A DNA stretch of 64,000 nucleotides from DALYJJ01 sp031969915 (GCA_031969915.1 DALYJJ010000016.1:1-64000); one strand, 5' to 3'; shown: positions 42,889-52,572, counted from the stretch's first letter. Program-made: numbers and translations. Notes: generated by a model not told the origin, from the letters alone.

Positions 42889-45800
42889 ATGAAGCTTTAT
42901 TTGTCGGCGCTTTTCGCTTGCCTCGCACTCGCCCTTCCCGCAAACTCCCAAACCGTGCTCGGCTCCATTACGGGCCGTGTTCTGGACCCCTCCGACGCCT
43001 CCATCGCCAACGCCGCGGTCACCGCCACCAACACCAACACGCGCGTCGTGTACAAGACCATCTCCAACGAGGCCGGCAACTACGTGCTCCCGCAGCTTCC
43101 CGTTGGCCTCTATGAGATCACCGTCGAGACGGCCGGGTTCCGCCGCTACGTCCGCAAGAACATCGAACTCAACGTGGCGCAAACGCTCACCGTCGACGCG
43201 CGCCTGGAAGTGGGCCAGGTGGAGCAGGCCGTCGAGGTCACCGACCAGCTCGGCACGCTCCAGACGTCAACCTCCGACCTGGGCACTACGATCCAGCGCA
43301 ACAAGCTGATGGACCTGCCGCTGTTCGTGGGCGGCAACGTGCGCAACCTCGAGCAGTTCATCTTCCTGGCGCCCGGCGTCACGGGCGACACGGGCAACAC
43401 GCAGATCTCAGGTTCCCCCAGCCGCGCCAAGGAAGTGCTGATCGACGGCGTCGCGTCCACGGGCATCGAAAGCGGCGGCGTCATCGCCGGCAACGGCCGG
43501 CCCTCAGTGGAAACGATCGGCGAGTTCAAGCTGGTCCGCGCCAACTTCAACGCCGAGTATGGCCGCACGGGCGGCGGCGTTCAGATCTTCACCACGCGCA
43601 GCGGCACGAACGAGCTTCACGGCGCGGCCTTCAATTACCTGAGAAACGACAAGCTCGATGCGCGCGGCTTTTTTCAGCGGACGCGCCAGGTCAACCGGCA
43701 GAACGAATTCGGCGCCACGCTGGGCGGCCCGGTCTTCATTCCGAAGGTTTACGACGGCCGCAACAAGACCTTCTTCTATTTCGTCTATAGCGGCTATCGC
43801 TTCCGGCAGGGCTCGCCCAACACGCTGCAGAGCCTGATTCCGCTCGACTTTCGCCAGGGCGATTTCTCCCGCGCCGCGCCGATCTACGATCCGCGCACCA
43901 ACCGCGCCTCCGGCAACGCCATCGTCCGCGATCAGTTCCCGAACAACCGCATCCCGCTCGACCGCTTCAGCTCGGTTTCGCGGAACATCATCCCGCAGCT
44001 CCCCACACCGAACAACACCTCGATCTTCAATAACTTCCTGAGCGAGGGCCGCGGCCAGGCCGACAGCAACCAGTACAACATCAAGGCCGACCATAATTTC
44101 AATGACCGGAACCGCGTCAGCGGCTACTACTACAACGACAAACACGAGTTGCGCGACCCCATCCTCGTGCCCGGCCCCACCACGCCGAACCGCTCCACCA
44201 CCAGCCGCAACAACTGGGCTCGCGTCACCTACGACACCGTTCTCTCGCCCACCAAGCTCAACCACCTGCTGGTCGGCTACACACGCACCGCGGTCCGCAT
44301 CGCCAGCTATTCGCTGAACCAGGATTGGCCCACCCAACTCGGACTGACCGGCGTGAATCGCGGCCCCGACAACACTTTCCCCTGCATCGAGTTCATCGCC
44401 TCCGGCTTCTCGCGCCTCGGGGACCAGAACTGCAATAGCCGCGTGCTGCAGACCAACAACGCGTTCCAGGTAGGCAACAGCTTCAGTTGGGTGCGCGGCA
44501 GCCACAACTTCAAGTTCGGCGTCGACTACCGCTGGATGGAAACCAACGGCATCGACCCCTGGCGGACCATGGGCTGGTTCCAGTTCAACGCGCTCGAAAC
44601 CGCTCTCCCCGGAACCGCCAACACCGGCAACGCCATCGCCAGCTTCCTCCTGGGCAACGTCAACCGGGGCCAGCTTCAGGTCTTCAGTTACTTCCCGCGC
44701 AACCGGTATCAGTATTACGCCGGCTACGCGCAGGACGATTGGAAGACCACGCGCAAGCTCACCATCAACTACGGCCTTCGCTACGACGTCTTCATCCCCC
44801 GCTACGAGCGCCGCGACAACCTCTCGACGTTCGACCTGAACCTTCCCAACCCCGCCGCGGGAAACCGGCCTGGCGCCATGGTGTTCCTGGGTGAGGGTGA
44901 GGGCCGCAGCGGGTTGCAGCGGCTCGCCGATATCGATTGGAAGGGCTTCGGTCCGCGCCTGGGCATGGCCTATCAACTGAGCGCAAAGACGGTGCTGCGC
45001 TCCGGCTACGGCATCTATTTCGCGCAAGGCAACGCGAACGCCGGTCTGAGGGATTCGCTCCAGTCCTCGGTCGGCTTCGTGGCTCAGCCCGTCTTCCAAT
45101 CCACCGACGCGGGCGTGACGCCGGGCTTCAATTGGGACGGCGGCTTTCCGCAGAGCTTCGCCCGCCCGCCGTTCATCAATCCCGCCGCGGGCAACGGCGC
45201 CGACGTGCGCATGATCCTGCGGAGCGACGGCCGCGCTCCGTATTTTCAGAACTGGTCATTCACGATCGAGCGTGAACTCGCCGCGCGTGTGAACCTCGAA
45301 GCCACCTACCTCGGAACCAAGGGCACGCGCATCGGCAATGGCCTGGTGCACTGGAACGAGCTGAATCCCTCGTTCCTCAGCCTCGGCACGCTGCTCACGC
45401 AGCAGTTCAACTCCCCGGCCGCGGTGGCCGCCAACATTCGCGAACCGTACGCCGGTTTCCGTGGCTCCGTCGCTCAGTCGCTCCGCCCATACCCTCACAT
45501 GCAGGCCGTGTGGAACCGCGCGAATCCCGCCGGCAGTTCCACGTACCACGCCCTCCAGACGCAGTTGAGTGCCCGGAGTTGGAACGGCCTCGACGTGCAG
45601 ATGGCCTACACGTGGGCGAAGACGATCTCCGACGCCGATATTCTCGCGGGCGGCGGCCCCACAGGCCAGACCACCTTCAACCGCGGTCTGGAGAAGGCCA
45701 TCGCCACCACCGATATTCCGCATATCTTCGCGCTCAGCTACAGCTACGAATTGCCCGTCGGACCGGGAAAGCGCTTCTTAAACGCCAAGGGCGCCGCGGG

Positions 45801-46266
45801 CAAGATCCTGGGCGGATGGGTGTTCACCGGCATTCACCAATACTCGGCCGGGACGCCGACTGTCCTCACCGCGAACAATACGCTGCCGCTCTTCACGCAA
45901 GTGCTTCGGCCGGACGCCAACGCCGGGGCAACGAAACAGTTTGAGGGCGACTTCGATCCGGCGATTCACAACTGGATCAACCGCGCCGCCTTCGCGGCCC
46001 CCGGCCCGCTACGCCTGGGCACCTCCGCGCGCTCCTACACCGACCTTCGCAATCCGGCGAACCTGAGCGAGAACTTCGGTCTGCTCAAGCGCGTGACCTT
46101 CGCAGACCGGGTGACCGCAACGTTCCGCGCGGAGATCTTCAACGCCTTCAACCGGGTGATCTTCTCCGCCCCGCAGGCGAACGTCAGCAACGCGCTGTTC
46201 GGACGCATCACCGGCCAGGCGAATCAACCGCGGCAGGGGCAGCTCGCCCTGCGTTTGGAATTCTGA
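42889..46266 (+). CDS. TonB-dependent receptor with N-terminal carboxypeptidase-regulatory domain
   Basis: 1125 residues. A signal peptide (about 1-21) is followed by a CarboxypepD_reg domain (about 22-108; LGSITGRVLDPSDASIANAA, YKTISNEAGNYVLPQLPVGLYEI), a plug domain (SRAKEVLIDGVASTGIESGG; GRPSVETIGEFKLVRANF), and a long beta-barrel (about 230-1125) ending LALRLEF, with the C-terminal phenylalanine expected of outer-membrane barrels. This architecture is the most expanded transporter family in Acidobacteriota and is thought to import oligosaccharides or similar compounds across the outer membrane. The nearby TonB-like protein at 33433 could energise it. Upstream, 42701-42888 contains no other gene. 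Confidence 0.92.
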   Translation: MKLYLSALFACLALALPANSQTVLGSITGRVLDPSDASIANAAVTATNTNTRVVYKTISNEAGNYVLPQLPVGLYEITVETAGFRRYVRKNIELNVAQTLTVDARLEVGQVEQAVEVTDQLGTLQTSTSDLGTTIQRNKLMDLPLFVGGNVRNLEQFIFLAPGVTGDTGNTQISGSPSRAKEVLIDGVASTGIESGGVIAGNGRPSVETIGEFKLVRANFNAEYGRTGGGVQIFTTRSGTNELHGAAFNYLRNDKLDARGFFQRTRQVNRQNEFGATLGGPVFIPKVYDGRNKTFFYFVYSGYRFRQGSPNTLQSLIPLDFRQGDFSRAAPIYDPRTNRASGNAIVRDQFPNNRIPLDRFSSVSRNIIPQLPTPNNTSIFNNFLSEGRGQADSNQYNIKADHNFNDRNRVSGYYYNDKHELRDPILVPGPTTPNRSTTSRNNWARVTYDTVLSPTKLNHLLVGYTRTAVRIASYSLNQDWPTQLGLTGVNRGPDNTFPCIEFIASGFSRLGDQNCNSRVLQTNNAFQVGNSFSWVRGSHNFKFGVDYRWMETNGIDPWRTMGWFQFNALETALPGTANTGNAIASFLLGNVNRGQLQVFSYFPRNRYQYYAGYAQDDWKTTRKLTINYGLRYDVFIPRYERRDNLSTFDLNLPNPAAGNRPGAMVFLGEGEGRSGLQRLADIDWKGFGPRLGMAYQLSAKTVLRSGYGIYFAQGNANAGLRDSLQSSVGFVAQPVFQSTDAGVTPGFNWDGGFPQSFARPPFINPAAGNGADVRMILRSDGRAPYFQNWSFTIERELAARVNLEATYLGTKGTRIGNGLVHWNELNPSFLSLGTLLTQQFNSPAAVAANIREPYAGFRGSVAQSLRPYPHMQAVWNRANPAGSSTYHALQTQLSARSWNGLDVQMAYTWAKTISDADILAGGGPTGQTTFNRGLEKAIATTDIPHIFALSYSYELPVGPGKRFLNAKGAAGKILGGWVFTGIHQYSAGTPTVLTANNTLPLFTQVLRPDANAGATKQFEGDFDPAIHNWINRAAFAAPGPLRLGTSARSYTDLRNPANLSENFGLLKRVTFADRVTATFRAEIFNAFNRVIFSAPQANVSNALFGRITGQANQPRQGQLALRLEF

Positions 46267-46298
46267 CCGGGGCTTGCGGCATCGGGACTGGGCGTGGA

Positions 46299-47354
46299 TT
46301 ACCGCGGCCGGATCTTGAGCCGTCGGAATCGCACTTCCGACGAATGGTGTTGCAGCACGATGGGGCTTGCGAAGGGTATGTCGATCGCGAACTCAGCGAC
46401 CTTCACACCGTTCAGCCAGTGCTCGGCACGCTCATCGGTGACCACGATGCGCGATTCGTTCCACTCGCCGGGCGGCTTCGCCGCCCCCGGCGCGGCCGCC
46501 ACCACGCCGTAGAGCGAACCACTGCGCTGTCTGGGATCGCGCTTCGCGCCCGGATCGCCCTCGTCGTCGGCCACCTGATACTCGAACCCGCCGGCGTCGC
46601 CGCCGCGGCCGCCGGCCCAGATTTCGGTCCCGTACAGGCGGTATTTCACTCCGGAGTTGGCTTTTGCCGCCGCCTGCCACTCGAAACTCAATTCAAAGCT
46701 GGTATAGCCGCGCGCCGTGCGAAGCGCCGTGTTGGGTGGGCGGCCGGAGACCGTGCCGAGCGTGCCCTCGACGATTCGCCAGCAATCGGGAAGCTCTGTA
46801 CCGCCGGTCATGGTCACCCAGCCCGCGTTCGTCCGGCCGTCGAACAGAGCCTGCCAGCCGGCGGCCTGCTCCTCGGCGGTGAGTATGCCGTCGGGGTTCA
46901 CGCTCGCCTCGGACACGGTGGGCGCCGTTGCTTCGGGTGAGTGCAGATACGATTCGTGCGCATTGGCGATCTTCCAGGCGCCTTCGATGCGCACCATGCC
47001 GAAGTCGAGCGAGCCCGCATCGAAGGGCGGCTTGGCCTTCGCGTTCCGCCAGAGGCCGATGGTTGAGGCGGCATCGCCGTTCAGAAAATGCACGTGGCGC
47101 ATGAAGAAAGACGTGTCTCGAAACCGGGCTGTCATCCCGGCGGAGGGGCCCAATCCGAGGGTGGTTCCCGCGGGCGAATACCGCGTGCGCCGCGGCGCCA
47201 GGTGTTGCATCGCCGCAGCATCGTCACCACTACGAACAGCGGCGAGATAGCTGGCGACTACGCGCCGGATCTCGGCGTCGTCGGCAACGGAGGGAACTTG
47301 CGCCAAGGCGGTCAAGCCGCAGAACAGGAGCGGAGCAAAAGCGCGTACTGGCAT
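46299..47354 (-). CDS. DUF1080 domain protein with N-terminal SnoaL/DUF4440-like domain
   Basis: 351 residues from ATG 47354 (a GTG four codons upstream is an alternative). Signal peptide (MPVRAFAPLLFCGLTALAQ), then a cone-shaped SnoaL/DUF4440-like domain (about 25-130; AEIRRVVASYLAAVRSGDDAAAMQHL, VRIEGAWKIANAHES). A short linker (NPDGILTAEEQAAG) leads to a DUF1080 domain (WQALFDGRTNAGWVTMTGG, FELSFEWQAAAKANSGVKYRL, WNESRIVVTDERAEHWLNG). The DUF1080 half resembles the protein at 8905 and may act on 3-keto-glycosides. The fused N-terminal domain is unusual. It converges with the TonB receptor gene 32 bp away. Confidence 0.82.
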   Translation of the reverse strand: MPVRAFAPLLFCGLTALAQVPSVADDAEIRRVVASYLAAVRSGDDAAAMQHLAPRRTRYSPAGTTLGLGPSAGMTARFRDTSFFMRHVHFLNGDAASTIGLWRNAKAKPPFDAGSLDFGMVRIEGAWKIANAHESYLHSPEATAPTVSEASVNPDGILTAEEQAAGWQALFDGRTNAGWVTMTGGTELPDCWRIVEGTLGTVSGRPPNTALRTARGYTSFELSFEWQAAAKANSGVKYRLYGTEIWAGGRGGDAGGFEYQVADDEGDPGAKRDPRQRSGSLYGVVAAAPGAAKPPGEWNESRIVVTDERAEHWLNGVKVAEFAIDIPFASPIVLQHHSSEVRFRRLKIRPR

Positions 47355-47404
47355 GTCAGGGTCCACTCAGACTAGCAGAACCGAAACGAGTGTGAACTGG
47401 CGGA

Positions 47405-48472
47405 CTAACGGTCCACCGAAGCTTCGAGGATCTCCAGCCGGCGCCTCGGCGTTTCTCCCTCCACTTCTTCCTTCTCGAACGCCTCCAGGACTTCCAAACC
47501 TTCGATGATGCGGCCGAAGGCGGAGTACTTGCCGTCGAGGTGGGGAGAAGCAGCGAGCATGAGGAAGAACGACGTGGTGGCGGAATCGGGGTCGTCGGTG
47601 CGGGCCATGGACACGATGCCGCGCTCGTGTTTGACATCGGCGCGGAACTCTCCCTTGAGGGGGCGGACCCAGCGGTCGGCCGGGTGCGCGGCGCCGGAGC
47701 CGCGGCCTTCGGGCATGCCGCCCTGCACGACGAAGCCCTTCGAAATCCGATGAAAGACGGTGGTGTTGTACCAGCCTGTGGACGCGAGCTTCAGAAAGGC
47801 GCGGGCGTGGTTGGGCGCCCAATCGGGTTCGAGCTGGATGCGAATGGTCCCGAGGGTTGTCTTGAGCGTCACGACGCGGCGCAACTCATCGACGGTGGCG
47901 TCGAGGAAGGGCTCCACCTTCTTCTTTTCGATCGTCACCCTGGTGATTCGCACGGGCGTCTCAACCAGGCCGTTTCCATCGACGGGAACGCGCGAGATCC
48001 GCTCCACCACTTCGATGCCCTCGGTGACCCGGCCGAAGGCCGAGTATTTGCCGTCGAGCGCCGGCTGCGGGAAAAGGCACACAAAAAACTGTGCGCCGCC
48101 GCTGTCCAGCTTGTCGCCGATGCGGATGGTGGAGACCACGCCGCGCTCATGCTTGAGATCGCTGAACTCGGGCGCAATCAGGTTGAGGCCGCCCGAGCCC
48201 CACTGCGCACGCGGCGTCTTCGGGTCCTTCAGGAGCGGATCGCCACCCTGGATGAGGCCGTTGGCGACCACGCGATGGAACGCACCGCCATCGTAAAAGC
48301 CCTCGCGGGCGAGCTTCAGGAACTGCTCGACGTGGCGCGGCGCTTTGCCGGGCTCAAACTCGACTCGAAACTCTCCGAACTCCGTCGCGACCACTGCTTC
48401 CAGGCCGGTGGCCGGATGGGTCTGCGCGGCGGCGGCCGCGGCGGCCATCAGGAGGAGGGCGGCGGTTCGCAT
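47405..48472 (-). CDS. Tandem cyclophilin-type peptidyl-prolyl isomerase, secreted
   Basis: 355 residues from ATG 48472, at which a signal peptide begins (MRTAALLLMAAAAAAAQTH). Two cyclophilin domains occur in tandem: about 25-165 (VVATEFGEFRVEFEP, FYDGGAFHRVVANGLIQGGDP, SGGAQFFVCLFPQPALDGKYSAFG) and about 190-345 (TLKTTLGTIRIQLEP, WYNTTVFHRISKGFVVQGG, TTSFFLMLAASPHLDGKYSAFG). Both keep the FHR catalytic arginine. Periplasmic PPIases help fold outer-membrane proteins, and the gene begins 16 bp after bamA, so a joint role in outer-membrane assembly is plausible. Confidence 0.88.
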   Translation of the reverse strand: MRTAALLLMAAAAAAAQTHPATGLEAVVATEFGEFRVEFEPGKAPRHVEQFLKLAREGFYDGGAFHRVVANGLIQGGDPLLKDPKTPRAQWGSGGLNLIAPEFSDLKHERGVVSTIRIGDKLDSGGAQFFVCLFPQPALDGKYSAFGRVTEGIEVVERISRVPVDGNGLVETPVRITRVTIEKKKVEPFLDATVDELRRVVTLKTTLGTIRIQLEPDWAPNHARAFLKLASTGWYNTTVFHRISKGFVVQGGMPEGRGSGAAHPADRWVRPLKGEFRADVKHERGIVSMARTDDPDSATTSFFLMLAASPHLDGKYSAFGRIIEGLEVLEAFEKEEVEGETPRRRLEILEASVDR

Positions 48473-48488
48473 GGCTTCCCGGCGCGCG

Positions 48489-51400
48489 CTAGAACGTACG
48501 GCTGATGGTGAAGCGGAACATCCGGCGGCGCTCAAAGAAGGGACGCGCCTGGCCGAAGGAGGCGATGGAGTTGATGAACGTCGCCTGGTTCGGGAACTGC
48601 GAACGGTCGGCCACGATGGGCGGCTCCAGGAACTGCTGGACCAGCGTCGGGTTGTAGGCCCAGTACAGACGGAAGGGCGCGTTGACCACGGGCATCATCA
48701 CCTGCAGTTCGAGACCGGTGGAGGTGCGGATCTTTTCGGTGCCGGGCGCGACGATGGCCTTGGCGTCGAAGTTGGCCTGCGGGAAGCGGTCGTTCAATTC
48801 GGCCACGCGGCCCGAGTTGATGCGCAACTGGTCGCGGCGGGTGATGCGGTTGACGCCGGCGTCGAAGAAGGCGGCGAGGGTCACCGGGCCGAAGATCGGG
48901 ATCCGGTACTCGAAGTTGGTGATGACCTGTGTGTCGCCGCCGGGGTAGATCAACTGATAGACCGGGATGCGCTGCGTGACGGGGCGGATCTCTTCCCTGC
49001 CGTCGACGATCACGCGCTGCTGGCGGACGGAGAAGTCGTCGTTCAGAACGTTGACCTCCGCTTCGCTCGGAACATAGGCGATCGGACTGATGCCCCAAAT
49101 CTCGAAGCCGCGGACGTCCTGCTCGCCACCCATGAACACCCGGTTGAAGGGAGGCGCGGTGCGTCCGCCGAAGCCGCTGATGTAGCGGCCGAGACCGCGC
49201 ATACCGATGACGTGACCTTTCTTCAAGCCGGCGCGGAACCAGGTGGCGGTGACCGTGGGCTCGACCATATTCACGTTGCCGCCGAGAGGACCGCCGGAGA
49301 ACGCGATGGAGGCGAAGATGCTGCGGCCGCGGCTGGGCGTGATCGGGTGATCGATGGTGTTGTATTGATAGCTGGGGATGACCCGGCTGGTGCGGATGCC
49401 GCTCAACTGGTTGGCGCCGTCGAGGCCCTGGAAGTTGATGAACTCGAAGTACTGGCGGGATGCGCCGCTGAGCGTCCGGATGTTCTGCGTGTCGAACCCG
49501 TAGGTGAAGCCGAGGCGCGCGAAGCTGCGCCGCAGCGGGTAGGAGACGAACGTGGTGAACCCGTACCCGTTGGACACGTAATTTAACAAGTTGTCGCGGC
49601 CGACGGCGTCGAAGTAAGGCAGCAGGTTGCGGCCGCTGAAGAGCGAGACTTCGCGGCCCTGGTCGAAGTTGAACCGCTGCGTGTAGACGGTGAACCCGAG
49701 CTGGATGGGACGGTCGAGGAAGTAGGGCTCGGTGAAGCCGAAGGTGGCATTGCGAACGCGGTCGCCCAGTTCGGTATTGATGCTCAGCGTCTCGCCCAGG
49801 CCGAGGAAGTTGTTGGTTGAATATCCGAAGCCGACGAAGCTGCCGGCGATACCCGACACGCCGCCGTTCAGACTCACCGAGTTCCGGCCGCGCTCTTTCA
49901 CCTTGAGGCTGATGTCGACGGTGTTGTTCTTGGTGTCGCGCGTGATGGTGGCGGACTCGTCCTGCTTCAGGGCCTCGAAGTAGCCAAGCTGGTTTAAGCG
50001 CAGGATGGAGACTTCCCAGAGGCGCGTGTTGAACATGTCCCCTTCGTCGATCAGCAGTTCGCGCCGGATGACTTTGTCACGGGTGGTGGAATTGCCCGCG
50101 AAGTCGATGCGGCGGACGAAGAACTGCTTCCCTTCGTCAACGTTCAGGGTGAGGGTGATCTGCCCGTTGCGCGGGTTGGGGTCGAAGTCCGGCTCCGGGA
50201 CCATGTCGATGTAGCCGAACTGGCCGTAGTACTTGCGCAGTTCGTCGAGGCCCTTGCGCAGTTTGGCGGTGGAGAAAATATCGCCCTCGCCCATCTGGAA
50301 CAACGGGCGCATCAGCACATCGGGCGTGCGGAACAGCTTTACGCCAACGAAGTTGATCTTGGTCAGCGTGAACTGCCGGCCCTCGTCGATGGGCAGGGAG
50401 ATATCGGCGCGCTTGCCCGGCTTGTTGGGCTTGAACACAGGGATCTTGAAGCCCTTGCCGCCCGTGTCGCGCATGGTGATGGTCTGTTCGCCGGGGCGCG
50501 ACATGAAGTAGCCGCGCTCCATGTAGAACTGGCGGATGCGCTCCTTGTCTTCTTCGAGTTTTGAGGTGTCGAAGGTCTTCGAGAAGATGTTCTCGAGGAT
50601 GATCGAGCGCGGAATGCCGATGGGCTTGAGGTTCTTCATCGCGCGCCGCACCACGCGGTCGCTGAAGACCTGGTTGCCGACGATGTCGATGTTGCCGACC
50701 TTCACCTTGGGGCCTTCATCGATGCGAAAGAGGACTTCGAGCGAAGAGGGCGGGATCTGGCGGACTTCCGGGGTGACGGTGGCGTACTGGCGGCCGCGCT
50801 CGGAAAGGAACTCCTTCAGCACAACCGCGGCGCGCTGCACTTTGTTCTGGTCGAACTGCGTTTCCACGGTGAGTCCGACACGGCGCTCTTTATACCGGTC
50901 GAGGATCTCCGAGAGGGTGATCGACTTGTTGCCTTCGTATTTGATGGAACGGACCACGCGGCGCTCGGTGACCAGGAAGCGGATGATCCAGCCCGTGGGG
51001 CCGGCTTCGCGCTCCACGCTAATGTCGTCGAACCGTCCGCTGTTCCAGAGAGCCATGAAGTCGCGCGTGATGGTCTCGGGATCGTAGTTGTCGCCCTTGC
51101 GGCTGATCACCAGCGCGCGGAGCGTATCCTGCGGAACGCGGCGCGAGCCGCGGAATTCGATGGCCTCGATGATGTCGCGGGGCGGGGCCGCCGGCGCTGT
51201 AGCGCCGGGTTTGGCCGCGCCCGGTTGGGCCGCGGCATCCGGCTTGGCAGGCTCCGGTTTAGGGGCTTCGGGCTTCGGCTCGGCGGGTGCGGTAGGAACG
51301 GTCTCAAACGGGTTCGCCGGTTTCTTCGGTTCGGCCGGCTTGGGTGGCTGAGCTGCGGGGGACTGCTCGGCGGTAGGAACGGATTCAAAAGGATTGCGAG

Positions 51401-51560
51401 GTTTGGATTCAGCGGGCTTGGGAGGCTGCGCTTTGGCCGGTTCCGGCTGTTGAGCCGGGGCCGGCGTCTGCGCGAAGAGCCCGCGGGAAACACTCCCTGT
51501 CAGGAGAACACAAAGGTAGACTGACAAGGCCTGGAGGCGCCCGGGCCTGCAAAACATCAT
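48489..51560 (-). CDS. bamA: Outer membrane protein assembly factor BamA
   Basis: 1023 residues. Signal-like N-terminus, then about 90 residues of Pro/Ala/Lys-rich linker with a repeated NPFExVPTA motif (NPFESVPTA, NPFETVPTA), which standard BamA lacks. About five POTRA domains follow (from IIEAIEFRGSRRVPQDTLRA; VGNIDIVGNQVFSDRVVRRAM; LTKINFVGVKLFRTPDVL; VRRIDFAGNSTTRDKVIRREL), then the D15 beta-barrel with the loop-6 motif FMGGEQDVRGFEIWG. The chain ends RFTISRTF with terminal phenylalanine. BamA inserts beta-barrel proteins into the outer membrane and is essential. The PPIase gene lies 16 bp downstream on the same strand. Confidence 0.94.
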   Translation of the reverse strand: MMFCRPGRLQALSVYLCVLLTGSVSRGLFAQTPAPAQQPEPAKAQPPKPAESKPRNPFESVPTAEQSPAAQPPKPAEPKKPANPFETVPTAPAEPKPEAPKPEPAKPDAAAQPGAAKPGATAPAAPPRDIIEAIEFRGSRRVPQDTLRALVISRKGDNYDPETITRDFMALWNSGRFDDISVEREAGPTGWIIRFLVTERRVVRSIKYEGNKSITLSEILDRYKERRVGLTVETQFDQNKVQRAAVVLKEFLSERGRQYATVTPEVRQIPPSSLEVLFRIDEGPKVKVGNIDIVGNQVFSDRVVRRAMKNLKPIGIPRSIILENIFSKTFDTSKLEEDKERIRQFYMERGYFMSRPGEQTITMRDTGGKGFKIPVFKPNKPGKRADISLPIDEGRQFTLTKINFVGVKLFRTPDVLMRPLFQMGEGDIFSTAKLRKGLDELRKYYGQFGYIDMVPEPDFDPNPRNGQITLTLNVDEGKQFFVRRIDFAGNSTTRDKVIRRELLIDEGDMFNTRLWEVSILRLNQLGYFEALKQDESATITRDTKNNTVDISLKVKERGRNSVSLNGGVSGIAGSFVGFGYSTNNFLGLGETLSINTELGDRVRNATFGFTEPYFLDRPIQLGFTVYTQRFNFDQGREVSLFSGRNLLPYFDAVGRDNLLNYVSNGYGFTTFVSYPLRRSFARLGFTYGFDTQNIRTLSGASRQYFEFINFQGLDGANQLSGIRTSRVIPSYQYNTIDHPITPSRGRSIFASIAFSGGPLGGNVNMVEPTVTATWFRAGLKKGHVIGMRGLGRYISGFGGRTAPPFNRVFMGGEQDVRGFEIWGISPIAYVPSEAEVNVLNDDFSVRQQRVIVDGREEIRPVTQRIPVYQLIYPGGDTQVITNFEYRIPIFGPVTLAAFFDAGVNRITRRDQLRINSGRVAELNDRFPQANFDAKAIVAPGTEKIRTSTGLELQVMMPVVNAPFRLYWAYNPTLVQQFLEPPIVADRSQFPNQATFINSIASFGQARPFFERRRMFRFTISRTF

Positions 51561-51861
51561 CGAACGCGGGTCCTTTCTACTCTGCGCCTAACTGCTGACG
51601 TCCGGGCGTCACTGCTGGTTTCCCCACATCGGCGTACGGCACACGCGGTTGAAACTCCCATTGTAGCGGAAAGCGGGAGCTGTCTTCGCGCCCGCCCGGT
51701 GGGCGGAACTGGCACAGGGGGTGCAGCCAAGCGGTGGTTTCCCGCGCCGCGCGGGGTTGGAGCCGCTGCGGCGGTAAGGCAAGCACCCACACCGGCTTGC
51801 AGAAGGCAGAGGCATGGCTCCGCCGCAGGTCTCCGGGGCTGTTCACGGTTTGCGGCGATGC
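51561..51861. other. Gene-free interval between bamA and the membrane-protein gene
   Basis: 301 bp with no convincing gene. On the minus strand it is the bamA leader: a ribosome binding site AAAGGA before ATG 51560 and TACAAT (complement 51660-51665) as a possible -10, without a matching -35. Small frames in both strands have no gene-like codon pattern. I looked for cobalamin or thiamine riboswitch consensus blocks and did not find a convincing set. Confidence 0.5.
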
Positions 51862-52551
51862 TCACGCCGCGGGAGGGGCATTTATGGGGCCAGACTGCCC
51901 GGCGGGTTCGGCCGGCAAGGAAGGGGCCGGTTCGGAAGGGGGCGGGCCGTCGACGGGCCGCAGGGGAGCTTCGGCGACGGGGACCGGCGGCTCGACGGCG
52001 GACAACTCCCCGGCAGGCGGCGGCAGAAGGGCGGGCACAGCGGCGCGCCGCGCACCAGGCGACACGTGGAGTTGCAACCGCTCCAACCGCGAGGAGAATC
52101 TACTCAGGGAAACCGCAAACAGAACATGGCCCATGAAGAGAGTGGCGGGGTTGGTGTAGTAGGGCAGGAGCGGGCTGATCGCCTCCCACAACCACGCGCG
52201 GGCGATCCAGTACCAGCCGAATGAGGCGCCGAACGCGAAGAGCGTTCGGCGCGCGGCTCCCGGCAGCCGAACCATGGCCAGACCGAAGAGCATACCCACG
52301 GAGCCGGCAGCGATGGTGTGGATCGCCATCCCGGTGACCGCGGGCATCCCGAAGGCCCGCCGGAAGACCGACTGGCCGTAGACGGACGACGCAATCAGGT
52401 TGGGGACCTTCCAGACGAACTCATGGCGGAGCCAGGCGTCGAGGACGAACCAGGCGATCATGAGGATGCCGCCGAAGACGCCGACTTCCAGGCCGGCGAG
52501 TACGCGGAGAGCGGGTGGGGCGGGCAGCTCTTCCGGCGTCTCTGGGGCCAT
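51862..52551 (-). CDS. Polytopic membrane protein of unknown function with Pro-rich tail
   Basis: 229 residues from ATG 52551; the frame stays open upstream through the antisense of fabF but that part is not coding. Four probable transmembrane helices: about 18-38 (LAGLEVGVFGGILMIAWFVL), 71-95, 102-124 (FAFGASFGWYWIARAWLW) and 134-152. The C-terminal 60 residues are Pro/Ala-rich (ALLPPPAGELSAVEPPVP, PAPSLPAEPAGQSG) and probably disordered. It is divergent from the FabF-like gene, with 21 bp between their starts, so their promoters overlap. I recognise no family. Confidence 0.72.
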   Translation of the reverse strand: MAPETPEELPAPPALRVLAGLEVGVFGGILMIAWFVLDAWLRHEFVWKVPNLIASSVYGQSVFRRAFGMPAVTGMAIHTIAAGSVGMLFGLAMVRLPGAARRTLFAFGASFGWYWIARAWLWEAISPLLPYYTNPATLFMGHVLFAVSLSRFSSRLERLQLHVSPGARRAAVPALLPPPAGELSAVEPPVPVAEAPLRPVDGPPPSEPAPSLPAEPAGQSGPINAPPAA

Positions 52552-52572
52552 ACAGCCTATACTAGCGGAGGC

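Noticed and set aside
43504..45099. 531-codon minus-strand frame within the TonB receptor gene
   Set aside because: It is antisense to the receptor, whose plug and barrel motifs and C-terminal phenylalanine are clear.
51561..51861. Possible cobalamin or other riboswitch upstream of bamA
   Set aside because: The region is GC-rich with some paired segments, but I could not identify the conserved B12-box or TPP core blocks in either orientation.
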